Below, piece after piece: positions 1 to 8,636 of a stretch of 64,000 nt of DNA. This DNA is from Tropicibacter oceani (lineage in GTDB: Bacteria; Pseudomonadota; Alphaproteobacteria; Rhodobacterales; Rhodobacteraceae): assembly GCF_029958925.1 (NCBI RefSeq), contig NZ_CP124616.1, positions 3,782,001 through 3,846,000 of the forward strand, written 5' to 3'. Position 1 is the stretch's first letter, and every line of letters starts with the position of its first letter. Made by a program: the position numbers and the translations under genes. A model generated the notes under the pieces. That model made no database searches. It was not told the origin of the DNA and saw only the letters and a program-made list of their open reading frames with translations.

Positions 1-1153
1 TCTTTTCATCGGTCGGCTCATAGGACGCGCCCACCTTGACCCCGTCATCTGTGGCGATCAGCGACCAGCAGGTGTTGGAATACTTTGCCGGGAAAACGCG
101 GCTGCCGGTCAGCGATCCGCGCACTGCCATCGCCGCAACCTTGGCCTGCGAATTGGCCGAATAGCCGGATTTCGGCATGTCGCCCTGATTGCTGGAATCG
201 CCAAGGATATAGATGTTCTCGTCCATGCGGCTTTGCATGTTGTGACCATCCACCGGCGCCCAGTTGCCTTCGGTCAGGGCCGCCGCATCGCAGATCGCCC
301 CGGCCTTTTGCGCCGGAATGACGTTGCAGACGTCGGCCTTGACGATCTCGCCGTCGATGTTGACCTCCATCGTATCGGCATTCACCGAAACATTGCCGCC
401 GCCGAAATCCGGGCCCAGCCGTTCGATCATGCCGCCGTAATGCTTTTGCCAGCCTTCTTCGAACAGCGCCTGTTTCGAGAATTTGTCCTTGGGGTCAGCG
501 ATCAGGATCTTGGCCGTGGGGTTCGTTTCCTTCAGCACATGCGCCACCATCGAAACCCGTTCGTAAGGGCCCGGGGGGCAGCGATAGGGGTTGGGCGGGG
601 CGACCATGACATAGGTGCCGCCCTCGGGCATGGCCATGATCTGGTCTTTCAGCAGTTCGGACTGGGTGCCGGCCTTGTAGGCGTGGGGCATTTTGGTCTG
701 CGTGCTCAGGTCCCAGCCGGGCACGGCGCCGTCGACGAAATCAATGCCGGGGCTCAGGATCAGGCGGTCATAGGGCACCTTGGCGCCGCCGGCCAGCGAC
801 ACGGTCTTGGCGTCGCGGTCGACCCCGATGGCCCAGTCATGCACCACATTGATCCCGTATTCCGAGGCCAGCTTGCCATAGGAATGGCCGATGCTGGACA
901 ATTCGCGGAACCCGCCGATGTAAAGGTTCGAGAAAAAGCAGGTGTAATACATCCGCGTCGGTTCGATCAGCGTGACGTCGATCTCGCCGTTGCTGTCCTT
1001 GGCGATATAGCGCGCGGCGGTGGCCCCGCCCGCACCGCCGCCGACGACGACGACCTTGGGTTTGCCGTGGCTGGCGGCGCGCACCATGGGCGCGGCCAAA
1101 GTTGCCGCCGCAAAGGCGCCCGTTCCCAGAAAATTGCGTCTGTTCAATGTCAT
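1..1153 (-). CDS. soxF: SoxF, flavocytochrome c sulfide dehydrogenase flavoprotein (C-terminus cut by window edge)
   Basis: Periplasmic FAD protein of the FccB/SoxF family, which oxidises sulfide or stimulates thiosulfate oxidation as an accessory of the Sox system. The frame is open from the start at 1153 to the left edge, so about 384 residues are visible and the end is missing. Visible: a Tat motif RRNFLG (residues 5-10), the FAD-binding VVVVGGGAGG (34-43), and cysteines in YTCFFSN, YRCPPG and NTCWSL that fit the flavin-contact and redox-disulfide cysteines of the family. An AGGAGGAG sequence sits just upstream of the ATG. It is the last visible gene of the sox operon, 74 bases after soxE, its usual cytochrome partner. 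Confidence 0.93.
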   Translation of the reverse strand, partial: MTLNRRNFLGTGAFAAATLAAPMVRAASHGKPKVVVVGGGAGGATAARYIAKDSNGEIDVTLIEPTRMYYTCFFSNLYIGGFRELSSIGHSYGKLASEYGINVVHDWAIGVDRDAKTVSLAGGAKVPYDRLILSPGIDFVDGAVPGWDLSTQTKMPHAYKAGTQSELLKDQIMAMPEGGTYVMVAPPNPYRCPPGPYERVSMVAHVLKETNPTAKILIADPKDKFSKQALFEEGWQKHYGGMIERLGPDFGGGNVSVNADTMEVNIDGEIVKADVCNVIPAQKAGAICDAAALTEGNWAPVDGHNMQSRMDENIYILGDSSNQGDMPKSGYSANSQAKVAAMAVRGSLTGSRVFPAKYSNTCWSLIATDDGVKVGASYEPTDEK

Positions 1154-1191
1154 GTCCAGTCTCCTCCTGATGGACTTGCTTGTTGTCGCCT

Positions 1192-1210
1192 GCCCCCGCC
1201 AGGCGGGGGC
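1192..1210 (-). repeat. Intercistronic hairpin between soxE and soxF
   Basis: GCCCCCGCC (1192-1200) and GGCGGGGGC (1202-1210) are perfect inverted copies almost back to back, in the 74-base gap before soxF. There is no T-run, so a processing or attenuation role is more likely than termination. Confidence 0.5.
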
Positions 1211-1227
1211 GGGCGTTCTTATGCCTT

Positions 1228-1941
1228 CTATTCCTCCAGATCCGCGAAATACGCGGCCAGCGCGGCGATCTCCTCATCGCTGAGCCGTCCGGCCATCATC
1301 TGCATCACCGGATGCGGCCGCATTTTCTGCTTATACGCATGCATGGCGATGACAAAGTCCTCGGGATACCAGCGGGTGATCGAGGGGATGCCCTCGTCCA
1401 TGCCCGAGGTCTGGTGACAGGTCACACATTCCGAGGCCAGATATTCGCCATAGTCGCGATCGCCGACGATCTCCAACACCTCGGGCGGCAGGTCGACCTC
1501 GCGTTTGCGCGCGGTCGGGGCCGATTCCGGGATGTCCTGCGGGCTGGCGGTATAGCTGCGCAGATAGGCCAGAACGTCGTCCCGGTCCTGCTGCTTTTTC
1601 AATCCGCGAAAGGCCATGCGGGTGCCCGACACCAGCGAACGCGGGTTTTCCAGGTACAGGTTCAGGCGCTGGATGTTCCAGACCATGTTGTCCTGAAAGG
1701 CCCGTTCCAACCCTTTGGAATAGTCAAAGCCCTCGATGCTGCCAGCGCGGCGTCCGAAGATCCCATTAAGATGAGGCCCAGCGCGGTTTTCCGCGCCGGG
1801 CCCTATCTGATGGCATCCGCTACACTGACGAAAAAGCTGCTCGCCGCGCTCGGCATCGCCGATCAGCTGAGCATCCTCCTGGGCAAGCGTGGCCCCCGGA
1901 GGGGCCAGCGCAAGAAGTATGGCAAAGATGCGTGTCTTCAT
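1228..1941 (-). CDS. soxE: SoxE, diheme c-type cytochrome
   Basis: Periplasmic c-type cytochrome, expected to accept electrons from the SoxF flavoprotein. The 237-residue product has a signal peptide ending near residue 20 (ATLA-QED). The first class I cytochrome domain carries CSGCH (residues 40-44) and the methionine context GTRMAF. A second, shorter domain carries CVTCH near residue 168. It starts 4 bases after the soxD stop, so it is co-transcribed. The SoxE-SoxF pair corresponds to FccA-FccB. The identification rests on position as well as on the two heme motifs. Confidence 0.9.
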   Translation of the reverse strand: MKTRIFAILLALAPPGATLAQEDAQLIGDAERGEQLFRQCSGCHQIGPGAENRAGPHLNGIFGRRAGSIEGFDYSKGLERAFQDNMVWNIQRLNLYLENPRSLVSGTRMAFRGLKKQQDRDDVLAYLRSYTASPQDIPESAPTARKREVDLPPEVLEIVGDRDYGEYLASECVTCHQTSGMDEGIPSITRWYPEDFVIAMHAYKQKMRPHPVMQMMAGRLSDEEIAALAAYFADLEE

Positions 1942-1945
1942 CGGA

Positions 1946-3271
1946 TCACTGCGATACGGATTTCAGGAATTCAGTGATCGCATCCAGATCCTCGTCCGAC
2001 TTGAGGCCGGCAAAGGACATCTTGGTGCCCTTCACATAGCCGCGCGGGTCGGCGAGGAAGGCATGCAGGGTCTCTTCGTTCCAGACACCGCCCATTTCGG
2101 CCATGGTCTTGGAATACTTGAAGCCCTCGGCCCCGCCGATGGCGCGCCCGTAGATGCCGTTCAGTTCCGGACCGGTGCGGTGCTTGGCGCCGTCACCGAC
2201 CTGGTGGCAAGCCTTGCACTTCTTGAAGACGTTTTCGCCCTTGGCCACCAGATCGGCGTCCAGTGCGGCAACGGCGGTTTCAGCCGGGGCCTCTGCGGCC
2301 GGTGCTTCGGCGGCGGTTTCCTCGGCTACGGGTTCTTCGGCGGCAGGCGCCGCCTCTTCTGCCGGTGCCGCGGCAACCTGGGTTTCCTCGGCGGGCGCTT
2401 CGGCAGCGGCCTCGTCACTGCCCGCTTCGTCCGGGGTCACGTCCAGAACCGTGGCGCGCATGGTGATCTTGACCTCGTCCTTGCAGTTTTCCATGCAAGG
2501 CTCGCCGCTCCAGATCGCGTATTCGCTCTCGGCGCGGTCGTCGATGATGAAACCATCGGCGTTCAGCATCTCGACCTCGGCCCATGTCTCTTTCGACAGC
2601 TCGAAATCGTCCTCGATCATGTCGTTCGAATACAGGATATAGGCGACGATGGCATAGACCTCGTCACTCGACAGGCTTTGCGCATTGCCAAAGGGCATGG
2701 ACCGGTTGACGTAGTCCCAGACCGTCGACAGGTAAGGCCAGTAGGACCCCACGGTTTTCAGAGGATCTTCGCGCGCAAGCGTGCCGTTTCCGCCAGCCAG
2801 CTTGGGCCAGTTGTCGACGCCTTCGGCAAAGGATCCGTGGCAGACCGCGCAGTTTTCCTCAAAGATCGGCTCGCCATCGGCGGCATTGCCGGACCCTTCG
2901 GGCAGGCCGGTGCCATCGGGGCTGACGTCAAGGTTCCAGGCGGCGACCTCTTCGGGCATGGCTTCGCGGCCCAGACCAAAGCGCATGCCGGTGCTGGCCT
3001 CGTCCGCGTGGGCGGCGGAAATCAAAAGCCCCTCGGCGGCAGCGGGTTCGGCTGCGGCTTCGGCGGTTTCGACAGCTGCCTCGGCGGCAGGCGCTGCGGC
3101 AGCGGCCTGAACCGGGGCCTCGGGCTCCGGGATCGGTGCCGGAAGCGCCGCCAGCGTCGGCAGATCCTTCGGGATCGGCACCACGTTGCGGTCGGCAAAG
3201 TTGTAGGCGGCGGTGCCCATGACCAGAAGGCCAAGCGCGGTTCCGCCAAAGAGTTTAAGAGACTTCGACAT
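1946..3271 (-). CDS. soxD: SoxD, diheme cytochrome subunit of sulfane dehydrogenase SoxCD
   Basis: Electron-accepting subunit of SoxCD, which removes six electrons from the sulfane sulfur carried on SoxY. The 441-residue product has an N-terminal hydrophobic segment (about 8-25) that is a signal or anchor, a first heme site CAVCH (141-145), and a C-terminal class I cytochrome domain with CKACH (352-356) and the Met418 ligand in GTKMSF. Two Ala/Glu/Pro-rich low-complexity stretches (about 46-80, and just before the second heme domain) make it longer than the 384 residues I recall for Paracoccus. The ATG at 3271 follows a GGGAGG and overlaps the end of soxC by 17 bases. Confidence 0.93.
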   Translation of the reverse strand: MSKSLKLFGGTALGLLVMGTAAYNFADRNVVPIPKDLPTLAALPAPIPEPEAPVQAAAAAPAAEAAVETAEAAAEPAAAEGLLISAAHADEASTGMRFGLGREAMPEEVAAWNLDVSPDGTGLPEGSGNAADGEPIFEENCAVCHGSFAEGVDNWPKLAGGNGTLAREDPLKTVGSYWPYLSTVWDYVNRSMPFGNAQSLSSDEVYAIVAYILYSNDMIEDDFELSKETWAEVEMLNADGFIIDDRAESEYAIWSGEPCMENCKDEVKITMRATVLDVTPDEAGSDEAAAEAPAEETQVAAAPAEEAAPAAEEPVAEETAAEAPAAEAPAETAVAALDADLVAKGENVFKKCKACHQVGDGAKHRTGPELNGIYGRAIGGAEGFKYSKTMAEMGGVWNEETLHAFLADPRGYVKGTKMSFAGLKSDEDLDAITEFLKSVSQ

Positions 3272-4532
3272 TTTCTGCCTCCCCATTGGCCTTAACGTGC
3301 CAGGTCTGGATACAGTTGTTGTGGTAGATCGAGTTCAGCCCGCGCACTTCGCGCAGCTGGGCCTTGGTCGGCTGGACGTACCCGGTTTCGTCCATCGCAC
3401 GCGACTGAAGCAGCATTTCTTCGCCGTTCCAGGTGGTGTCCAGGTAGAAACGGGTCAGGGCCTTGTCCTCGCCTTCGTTGGCAAGGCGGGCGGTTTCCCA
3501 GGTCTTGCCGCCGTCTTTCGATACGTCGACGCGGGTGATCTTGCCGTGGCCGGTCCAGGCCATGCCGGTGATGACCAGCGGGCCATGGCCGTGCTTGATC
3601 GGCGCCTGCGGGCTGGGCGAGGTGACGACCGATTTGGCGTCCATGACCCAGGTCCACTTGCGCGATGTGCCATCGGCCAGCGTGTCGGTGTATTTCGACG
3701 TTTCTTCGCGCGACTCGACGGCCTGATCGGTGACTTCGACGCGGCGCAGCCACTTGACCCACATGTTGCCTTCCCAACCGGGAACGACAAGGCGGACAGG
3801 ATAGCCGTGTTCCTTGCGGAGCGCTTCGCCGTTGGCCTTGAAAGCCACCAGCACGTCGTCCATCGCCTTTTCCATCGGGATCGAGCGGCCGTTCGACGAG
3901 GCATCGGCGCCTTCGACATAGACCCACTTGTCCTTGAAATCGCCCGCGGCATCCAGGCCGGCCTCGGCCAGGATCGTGCGCAGCGGTACGCCGGTGTATT
4001 CCATGTTGTGGATCATGCCGTGGGTGAACTGCGCGCCGTTCAGCTGCGCGCCCGCCCATTCCATGCCCGTGTTGGCCGCGCATTCGCAGAAATACACGTG
4101 GTTTTCGCGCGGGAAACGCTCCAGATCCTCGTAAGAGAAGACCAGCGGCTTGTCGACCAAGCCATTGATCATCAGGCGATAATCCTCTTTCTTCAGCTCG
4201 ATCGCGCCCGAGTGGTGGCGTTCGAACGCGCAGCCCTGCGGGGTGATCGTGCCGTCCAGCGCGTGGATCGGCGTGAAGTTGATCGACGAAATCGTGTCGG
4301 CGGTCAGCCATTCCACGTTGCGGCGGATCACGTCGCCTTCGTACTGGATCGGCAGGCCATAGGGCGTGGCGTCAACGCCATCCCCCAGGCCGCTGGCCCA
4401 TTCCTGCACCTCGGTGATCAGCGGATCGGGGCCTGCGGCCCGTGCGGCTGTGGCCGCCACCGTCCCTGCCCCCAGCGCGGCCGCGCTGGTCAGGAACTTG
4501 CGACGCGACGGACCCTTGTTCTCTGTGGTCAT
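3255..4532 (-). CDS. soxC: SoxC, molybdopterin sulfane dehydrogenase subunit
   Basis: Catalytic molybdenum subunit of SoxCD, a sulfite-oxidase-family enzyme acting in the periplasm on SoxY-bound sulfane sulfur. The product of 425 residues begins with a Tat signal (PSRRKFLTSAAALGAG, Arg pair at 10-11), as expected for a protein exported folded with its cofactor. The CECAANTGMEW segment contains the likely Mo-coordinating cysteine. The C-terminal half is the dimerisation domain. The ATG at 4532 is preceded by AGGAG at 8 bases, which favours it over a start 6 codons upstream. It lies 27 bases downstream of soxB. Having soxCD implies complete thiosulfate oxidation to sulfate without sulfur globules. 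Confidence 0.95.
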   Translation of the reverse strand: MTTENKGPSRRKFLTSAAALGAGTVAATAARAAGPDPLITEVQEWASGLGDGVDATPYGLPIQYEGDVIRRNVEWLTADTISSINFTPIHALDGTITPQGCAFERHHSGAIELKKEDYRLMINGLVDKPLVFSYEDLERFPRENHVYFCECAANTGMEWAGAQLNGAQFTHGMIHNMEYTGVPLRTILAEAGLDAAGDFKDKWVYVEGADASSNGRSIPMEKAMDDVLVAFKANGEALRKEHGYPVRLVVPGWEGNMWVKWLRRVEVTDQAVESREETSKYTDTLADGTSRKWTWVMDAKSVVTSPSPQAPIKHGHGPLVITGMAWTGHGKITRVDVSKDGGKTWETARLANEGEDKALTRFYLDTTWNGEEMLLQSRAMDETGYVQPTKAQLREVRGLNSIYHNNCIQTWHVKANGEAENVEVS

Positions 4533-4562
4533 TGGTTTTTCTCCTCTCAAGCAGGTGGGCGC

Positions 4563-6260
4563 TTAGATGCCCACCACCTCGACCGAATTGTTGGGTTCCA
4601 GGGTGACGGTTCCCAGCTTGCGAATGTGGCTTTCCACCACGTCCCAGATCTGCGGCCCCTCGGTGCCTTCGTTGACCGAGGCCCAGCCGGCGACGACATA
4701 GTTTTTCGACGGATCGATCGCCTCGCCGGTCTTGAGCAAGGTCATGTCGGAAATCCGTTCGCCCTGCGGCTTGGACACGTCGCAGCGATAGGCCATGCCA
4801 CCGATGCGCACCATGTCCCCGCCCTGCTGGTAATAGGGATCGGGGTTGAAGATGTTGTCGGCGACGTCCTCAAGGATCACCTTGATGAATTCGCCAGTCA
4901 TTTCGGAACGATACGCCTCGCCGTAGGTCATCGAGGTGACGTTCCAGATATCTTCGCGGGTGATGTTGTCACCGGGGATCAGCGACGGCCCCCAGCGCAC
5001 ACCGGGCGACATGGCGATGTCGGCCTCGCGCTCGCTCATCAGGGCGTCGCAGATCAGGTCATCCCAGCTGCCGTTGAAGTTGCCGCGGCGATACAGCAGG
5101 CTGTCGGTCTGGCCGATCACCTCTTCAAGCTCGGCCTTGAAGGGCGCGCGCTGTTCGTCAATGATTGCGGAGACCTCGGCGTCGGGTTCGATCACGTCCG
5201 AGAAGATCGGGATCAGCTTGTGACGGAAGCCCATCATGCGGCCATCGCGCACGTCCAGATCGACGCGCGACACGAATTTGCCGTTCGAGCCAGAGGCGAT
5301 CAGGATCGTGTCACCCACCAGCACCGGTTCGGGCAGCGCGTCATGGGTGTGGCCGGTCAGGATGACGTCGATGCCGGTGACCTTGCTGGCCATCTGCTTG
5401 TCCACGTCAAAGCCGTTGTGCGACAGGCAAACCACCAGTTCGGCGCCCTGCGCGCGCACTTCGTCAACCATGGCCTGCATGTTTTCGTCGCGGATCCCGA
5501 ACGAGTATTCCGGGAACATCCAGCGCGGGTTGGCGATGGGCATATAAGGGAAGGCCTGACCGATAACAGCGATCTTGACGCCGCCACGCTCAAAGAACTT
5601 GTAGGGCGGGAACAGTTCCGAAGGTTCGTCCCACTCGGCGTCAAAGATGTTCTGACCCAGCGCCGCATAGGGCAGGTTTTCGACGATTTCCTGAACCCGC
5701 GCGCTGCCCAGCGTGAATTCCCAGTGGAAGGTCATCGCATCGGGCTTCAGCGCATTCATGACGTTGACCATGTCCTGGCCTTCGGTCTTGTAGCAGGTCA
5801 TCGAGCCGTGCCAGGTGTCGCCGCCGTCCAGCAGCAGCGCATCGGGGCGCGCCGCGCGGATCGAGTTGATCACCGTGGCGACACGGTCCAGGCCACCGAC
5901 CTTGCCATAGGCGCGGGCCAGCGATTCAAAATCGCCCGAGGACAGCGCGTAATGCGACGGGCTGCCGTCGTCGATGCCATACAGCTTGCGGAAATCCGCG
6001 CCGGTCACGTGGGGCACAGCGCCCTTGTTGCCGCCGACGCCGATGTTGATCGACGGTTCGCGGAAATAAATCGGCTTGAGCTGCGCATGGATGTCGGTGA
6101 CGTGAATGAGGCTCACGTTGCCGAAGGTGTCGAATTGCAGAAGCTGGTCCTGGGTCAGGGACTGCTGGGCCGCCAGACGGGCCCAGTTGCCAAAGCCAGA
6201 GGCCCCGACCATCGCCGAGGCCGCCATGGACACCTGCAGGAAATCGCGTCTTGAGATCAT
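4563..6260 (-). CDS. soxB: SoxB, thiosulfohydrolase
   Basis: Dimanganese hydrolase that releases sulfate from SoxY-bound cysteine S-thiosulfonate; it belongs to the 5'-nucleotidase/metallophosphoesterase family. From the ATG at 6260 the product is 565 residues, close to the Paracoccus protein, with a Tat leader MISRRDFLQ. Metal-site motifs are visible: VTDIHAQLKP, LLDGGDTWHGSM, LSHNGFD and GHTHD. An in-frame extension of 14 codons upstream looks spurious because the Tat motif would no longer be N-terminal. It sits between soxA (upstream) and soxC in the standard order. The gap to soxA is about 105 bases, and no clear Shine-Dalgarno precedes the start. Confidence 0.96.
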   Translation of the reverse strand: MISRRDFLQVSMAASAMVGASGFGNWARLAAQQSLTQDQLLQFDTFGNVSLIHVTDIHAQLKPIYFREPSINIGVGGNKGAVPHVTGADFRKLYGIDDGSPSHYALSSGDFESLARAYGKVGGLDRVATVINSIRAARPDALLLDGGDTWHGSMTCYKTEGQDMVNVMNALKPDAMTFHWEFTLGSARVQEIVENLPYAALGQNIFDAEWDEPSELFPPYKFFERGGVKIAVIGQAFPYMPIANPRWMFPEYSFGIRDENMQAMVDEVRAQGAELVVCLSHNGFDVDKQMASKVTGIDVILTGHTHDALPEPVLVGDTILIASGSNGKFVSRVDLDVRDGRMMGFRHKLIPIFSDVIEPDAEVSAIIDEQRAPFKAELEEVIGQTDSLLYRRGNFNGSWDDLICDALMSEREADIAMSPGVRWGPSLIPGDNITREDIWNVTSMTYGEAYRSEMTGEFIKVILEDVADNIFNPDPYYQQGGDMVRIGGMAYRCDVSKPQGERISDMTLLKTGEAIDPSKNYVVAGWASVNEGTEGPQIWDVVESHIRKLGTVTLEPNNSVEVVGI

Positions 6261-6365
6261 GGGGAGGGTCTTTCTTTGCTCACTCGCGACACACATGCGC
6301 ATGTGTGAATAAGTTATTTACAAGAAACCCCGCGCCAGTCGCCTGACGCGGGGTCCCGGTGAGGT

Positions 6366-7211
6366 TTAGTTACGAACCGACGGACCTTCGACCGACAGAC
6401 CGTTGCCGCGCGACGCGACATACAGTTCCAGCGCGATGAATTCCGCGGAACCGGGGCTGAAGGTTTCGGCGCGGGTGTCGCGCACGCAGCCCTTGAAGCG
6501 GTCATGGATACCGTTCAGTTTCGCGTTCTTCAGACGGTAGGCCGGGAAACCGTTGATCTGACCCTGCGACAGGTGGTCGGCGCGGATGTAGTTGCCGTAG
6601 TTCTGCTCGTGGCAGTTGGCGCAGGACAGTTCCAGCTGGCCGTAACGGGTATAGTAGATTTCCTTACCCTGGGCCCAGGTGTCCGCGGCGGGGCCGTCGA
6701 TGGCCACGTTCACGGGCATGCCACGCGACACAGAGGCAAGAAGCGCTTCCATGTTGATCGCGTCACCGCTGTCGTATTTCCATGCCTCGGCCCCCATGCG
6801 GGTGGTGCGGCAGTCGTTCACCTGCATCTGCAGGGTGCGGACTTCGCCAGCTGCCTCGTTGTACTTGGGATAGACGGGCTTTACGCCGGCCATCTCTTCG
6901 GGGGCGCCGTGGCAATCCGCGCAGGATTTGCCTTCGGAGCCTTCTGCGGTCGCCCAGACATCGCGCGCCTGATCGACAAAGATCATGCCCGGATTGTCAA
7001 AGTCGTCCATTTCCATGGCCTGCGTGTCGTCGTCGCGGAAATGCCAGCCCGAAATGACTTCGGACAGGTTTTCCGCGTGCTCGGGCGCCGCCGCCTTGGT
7101 CACGATTTCCAGATCGCCGTTGATGACAAGCGTGTCGTCATCGGCACCGCCCGCCATGACCATGGGGGCGGCAAGCAGTGCGGCAATTGCCGTCAGTGCC
7201 TTGAATTTCAT
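6366..7211 (-). CDS. soxA: SoxA, diheme cytochrome subunit of SoxXA
   Basis: Catalytic subunit of SoxXA, which oxidatively couples thiosulfate to the SoxY cysteine in the periplasm. The product is 281 residues with a signal peptide cleaved near MVMA-GG (20). It is the diheme type: CADCH at 97-101 and CANCH at 197-201. Cys134 (NDCRTTRMG) is the likely axial ligand of the first heme. Cys242 in GCVRDTRAE matches the catalytic cysteine that is found as a persulfide. The gene follows soxZ after a 60-base gap containing a strong hairpin. Confidence 0.96.
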   Translation of the reverse strand: MKFKALTAIAALLAAPMVMAGGADDDTLVINGDLEIVTKAAAPEHAENLSEVISGWHFRDDDTQAMEMDDFDNPGMIFVDQARDVWATAEGSEGKSCADCHGAPEEMAGVKPVYPKYNEAAGEVRTLQMQVNDCRTTRMGAEAWKYDSGDAINMEALLASVSRGMPVNVAIDGPAADTWAQGKEIYYTRYGQLELSCANCHEQNYGNYIRADHLSQGQINGFPAYRLKNAKLNGIHDRFKGCVRDTRAETFSPGSAEFIALELYVASRGNGLSVEGPSVRN

Positions 7212-7235
7212 ATTTTATTCCCTCCCTTTGGGCGC

Positions 7236-7264
7236 CCTGCCCCACCGTTGCGGCGGGGCAGGGT
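7236..7264 (-). repeat. Intercistronic hairpin between soxZ and soxA
   Basis: CCCTGCCCC (7236-7244) pairs perfectly with GGGGCAGGG (7256-7264) around an 11-base loop, in the 60-base gap before soxA. With no T-run it is probably a partial terminator or an mRNA-stability element setting the SoxYZ to SoxXA ratio. Confidence 0.55.
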
Positions 7265-7271
7265 TCAGCCT

Positions 7272-7601
7272 TTAGCCAATCGCGATCGGTTTGCTGTCTT
7301 CGTAGACATCACCATCGTCGTCGTACCAGGTGAACTTGAACTCACCTGCTTCGGGAACCTGTGCTTCGAATTCGAAGTACGGGTTGGTCGAGATGGCCGG
7401 CTCGAGCGTGATGTCGATCACGTTCTGGCCGTTGAAATCGCAGGTAAAGCGATTGATGATCGAGCGCGGAATGAGATTGCCGTCGCCGTCTTTACGCTGC
7501 CCGGATTCCATCTTGTGCGAGATCAGCGACTTGATGGTGATGACCTCACCAGCTGCGGCGCTTTTCGGGACTTTTACGCGGGGTTTGACATCGGATGCCA
7601 T
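7272..7601 (-). CDS. soxZ: SoxZ, sulfur carrier complex subunit
   Basis: Small immunoglobulin-fold partner of SoxY; the SoxYZ dimer carries sulfur intermediates through the periplasmic cycle. The product is 109 residues without a signal peptide, consistent with export by hitch-hiking on the Tat-exported SoxY. The family features KPRVKVPKSA near the N-terminus, the central KMESGQRKD and FTWYDDDGDVY near the C-terminus are visible. It follows soxY by 19 bases in the same transcript. Confidence 0.95.
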   Translation of the reverse strand: MASDVKPRVKVPKSAAAGEVITIKSLISHKMESGQRKDGDGNLIPRSIINRFTCDFNGQNVIDITLEPAISTNPYFEFEAQVPEAGEFKFTWYDDDGDVYEDSKPIAIG

Positions 7602-7620
7602 TGTTCAGATCTCCTGTGAA

Positions 7621-8037
7621 TTAGCCGCCGCAGCCGCCAATGGTGACCTTCACGGTCTTGGAAGCGCGGGCAAAGGTGCCGTCAGCCAGCTGTGCGATGG
7701 CGATGACGTCCTGGGTCCCGGCAAGGCGGATACGGGTCGAAGCCGAATGCGAACCGGCCAGCGGGCCAAAGGTGAACTTGGCCACACCCGGGGTCGGGTT
7801 GCCGGCAGCCAGAAGCAGAATCGCCGAAGCGCCCTCGGCCGAGACGGCCACGGGAACGGTGTTGCCGTTCTCGGCGATTTCCGGCGCGGTCAGATCGACC
7901 CCGCTGTCGGCAACCGCTGCGCCACCGGTAAATTCATTGATGACATCATCCACCGCTGCGTTTGCACGGAACGGAAGGACGGTCATCAGCGCTGCACCGG
8001 CACCCAGTGCCAGCGTTTCGCGACGAGTAAATTCCAT
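7621..8037 (-). CDS. soxY: SoxY, sulfur-binding carrier subunit
   Basis: Carrier protein that holds thiosulfate-derived sulfur covalently on a C-terminal cysteine. The product is 138 residues. It ends in the diagnostic flexible arm GGCGG with Cys136, and begins with a Tat-like leader (TRRETLALGAGAALM). Cys136 is the site acted on by SoxXA, SoxB and SoxCD in turn. The ATG at 8037 is preceded by AAGGAGAAAG. It is followed closely by soxZ. Confidence 0.96.
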   Translation of the reverse strand: MEFTRRETLALGAGAALMTVLPFRANAAVDDVINEFTGGAAVADSGVDLTAPEIAENGNTVPVAVSAEGASAILLLAAGNPTPGVAKFTFGPLAGSHSASTRIRLAGTQDVIAIAQLADGTFARASKTVKVTIGGCGG

Positions 8038-8064
8038 CGTCTTTCTCCTTGGAACCTTGGTTAA

Positions 8065-8541
8065 TCAGCTGTCCTTGAGCGTCATGAGGAAAGCGACCAC
8101 ATCTTCGATGTCCTGCGCCGACAAAAGCGGCGGCAGATCCGCAGGCGCGGCCTTGCCGGTATAGGCGTCACCCGGGCGGATGAAACCATCGGTCTTGTAG
8201 AAGGCCGGCATGACAGAGCCCTCGAACGTTTTCTTTGCATTGATCAAGATGCCGCGCAGCTCCGCCTCGGATCGGACATCACCGATACCATCAAGCGTCG
8301 GGCCAACTTCGCCTTGGAACGGAATATCCGCCAAGGCAGAAACCGCATGACAGGAAACGCAGTTGCCCTGCCCCTTGTCACCCATGATCACTGCACCATT
8401 CTCGGCGTTGCCGGGCATGCCTGTCAGCGATGCTTCGACTTCACCATATTCGGCAAACTGCACGTCGCTGGGCGCGACGTTTTCAGCGAAAGCCATACCT
8501 GCGATCAGCGTTGCCGCTGCGGTGATTGCTGTAAGCCTCAT
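8065..8541 (-). CDS. soxX: SoxX, monoheme cytochrome subunit of SoxXA
   Basis: Electron-accepting subunit of SoxXA in the periplasm. The product is 158 residues with a signal peptide (cleavage near AFA-EN, residue 19-20), one heme motif CVSCH (61-65) and methionines in the C-terminal half that can supply the axial ligand. The ATG at 8541 is preceded by AGGGAGGG. It is the first gene of the structural soxXYZABCDEF transcription unit; the 134-base gap upstream separates it from soxW and holds a palindromic operator. Confidence 0.95.
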   Translation of the reverse strand: MRLTAITAAATLIAGMAFAENVAPSDVQFAEYGEVEASLTGMPGNAENGAVIMGDKGQGNCVSCHAVSALADIPFQGEVGPTLDGIGDVRSEAELRGILINAKKTFEGSVMPAFYKTDGFIRPGDAYTGKAAPADLPPLLSAQDIEDVVAFLMTLKDS

Positions 8542-8636
8542 TTTCCCTCCCTAGGCCTCGCGAGACCCTTGCGGGCTTCGCCTCGTTTTTGGCTGATGTA
8601 TACCGTAGGCTACCGGACAGGCGTTACGCAACAACA

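Noticed and set aside
3213-6254. Very long open frame on the plus strand opposite soxB and soxC
   Set aside because: It is antisense to two strongly supported genes and is rich in Val/Asp/His/Arg, as expected from reading GC-rich codons backward. It has no family motif or ribosome-binding site.
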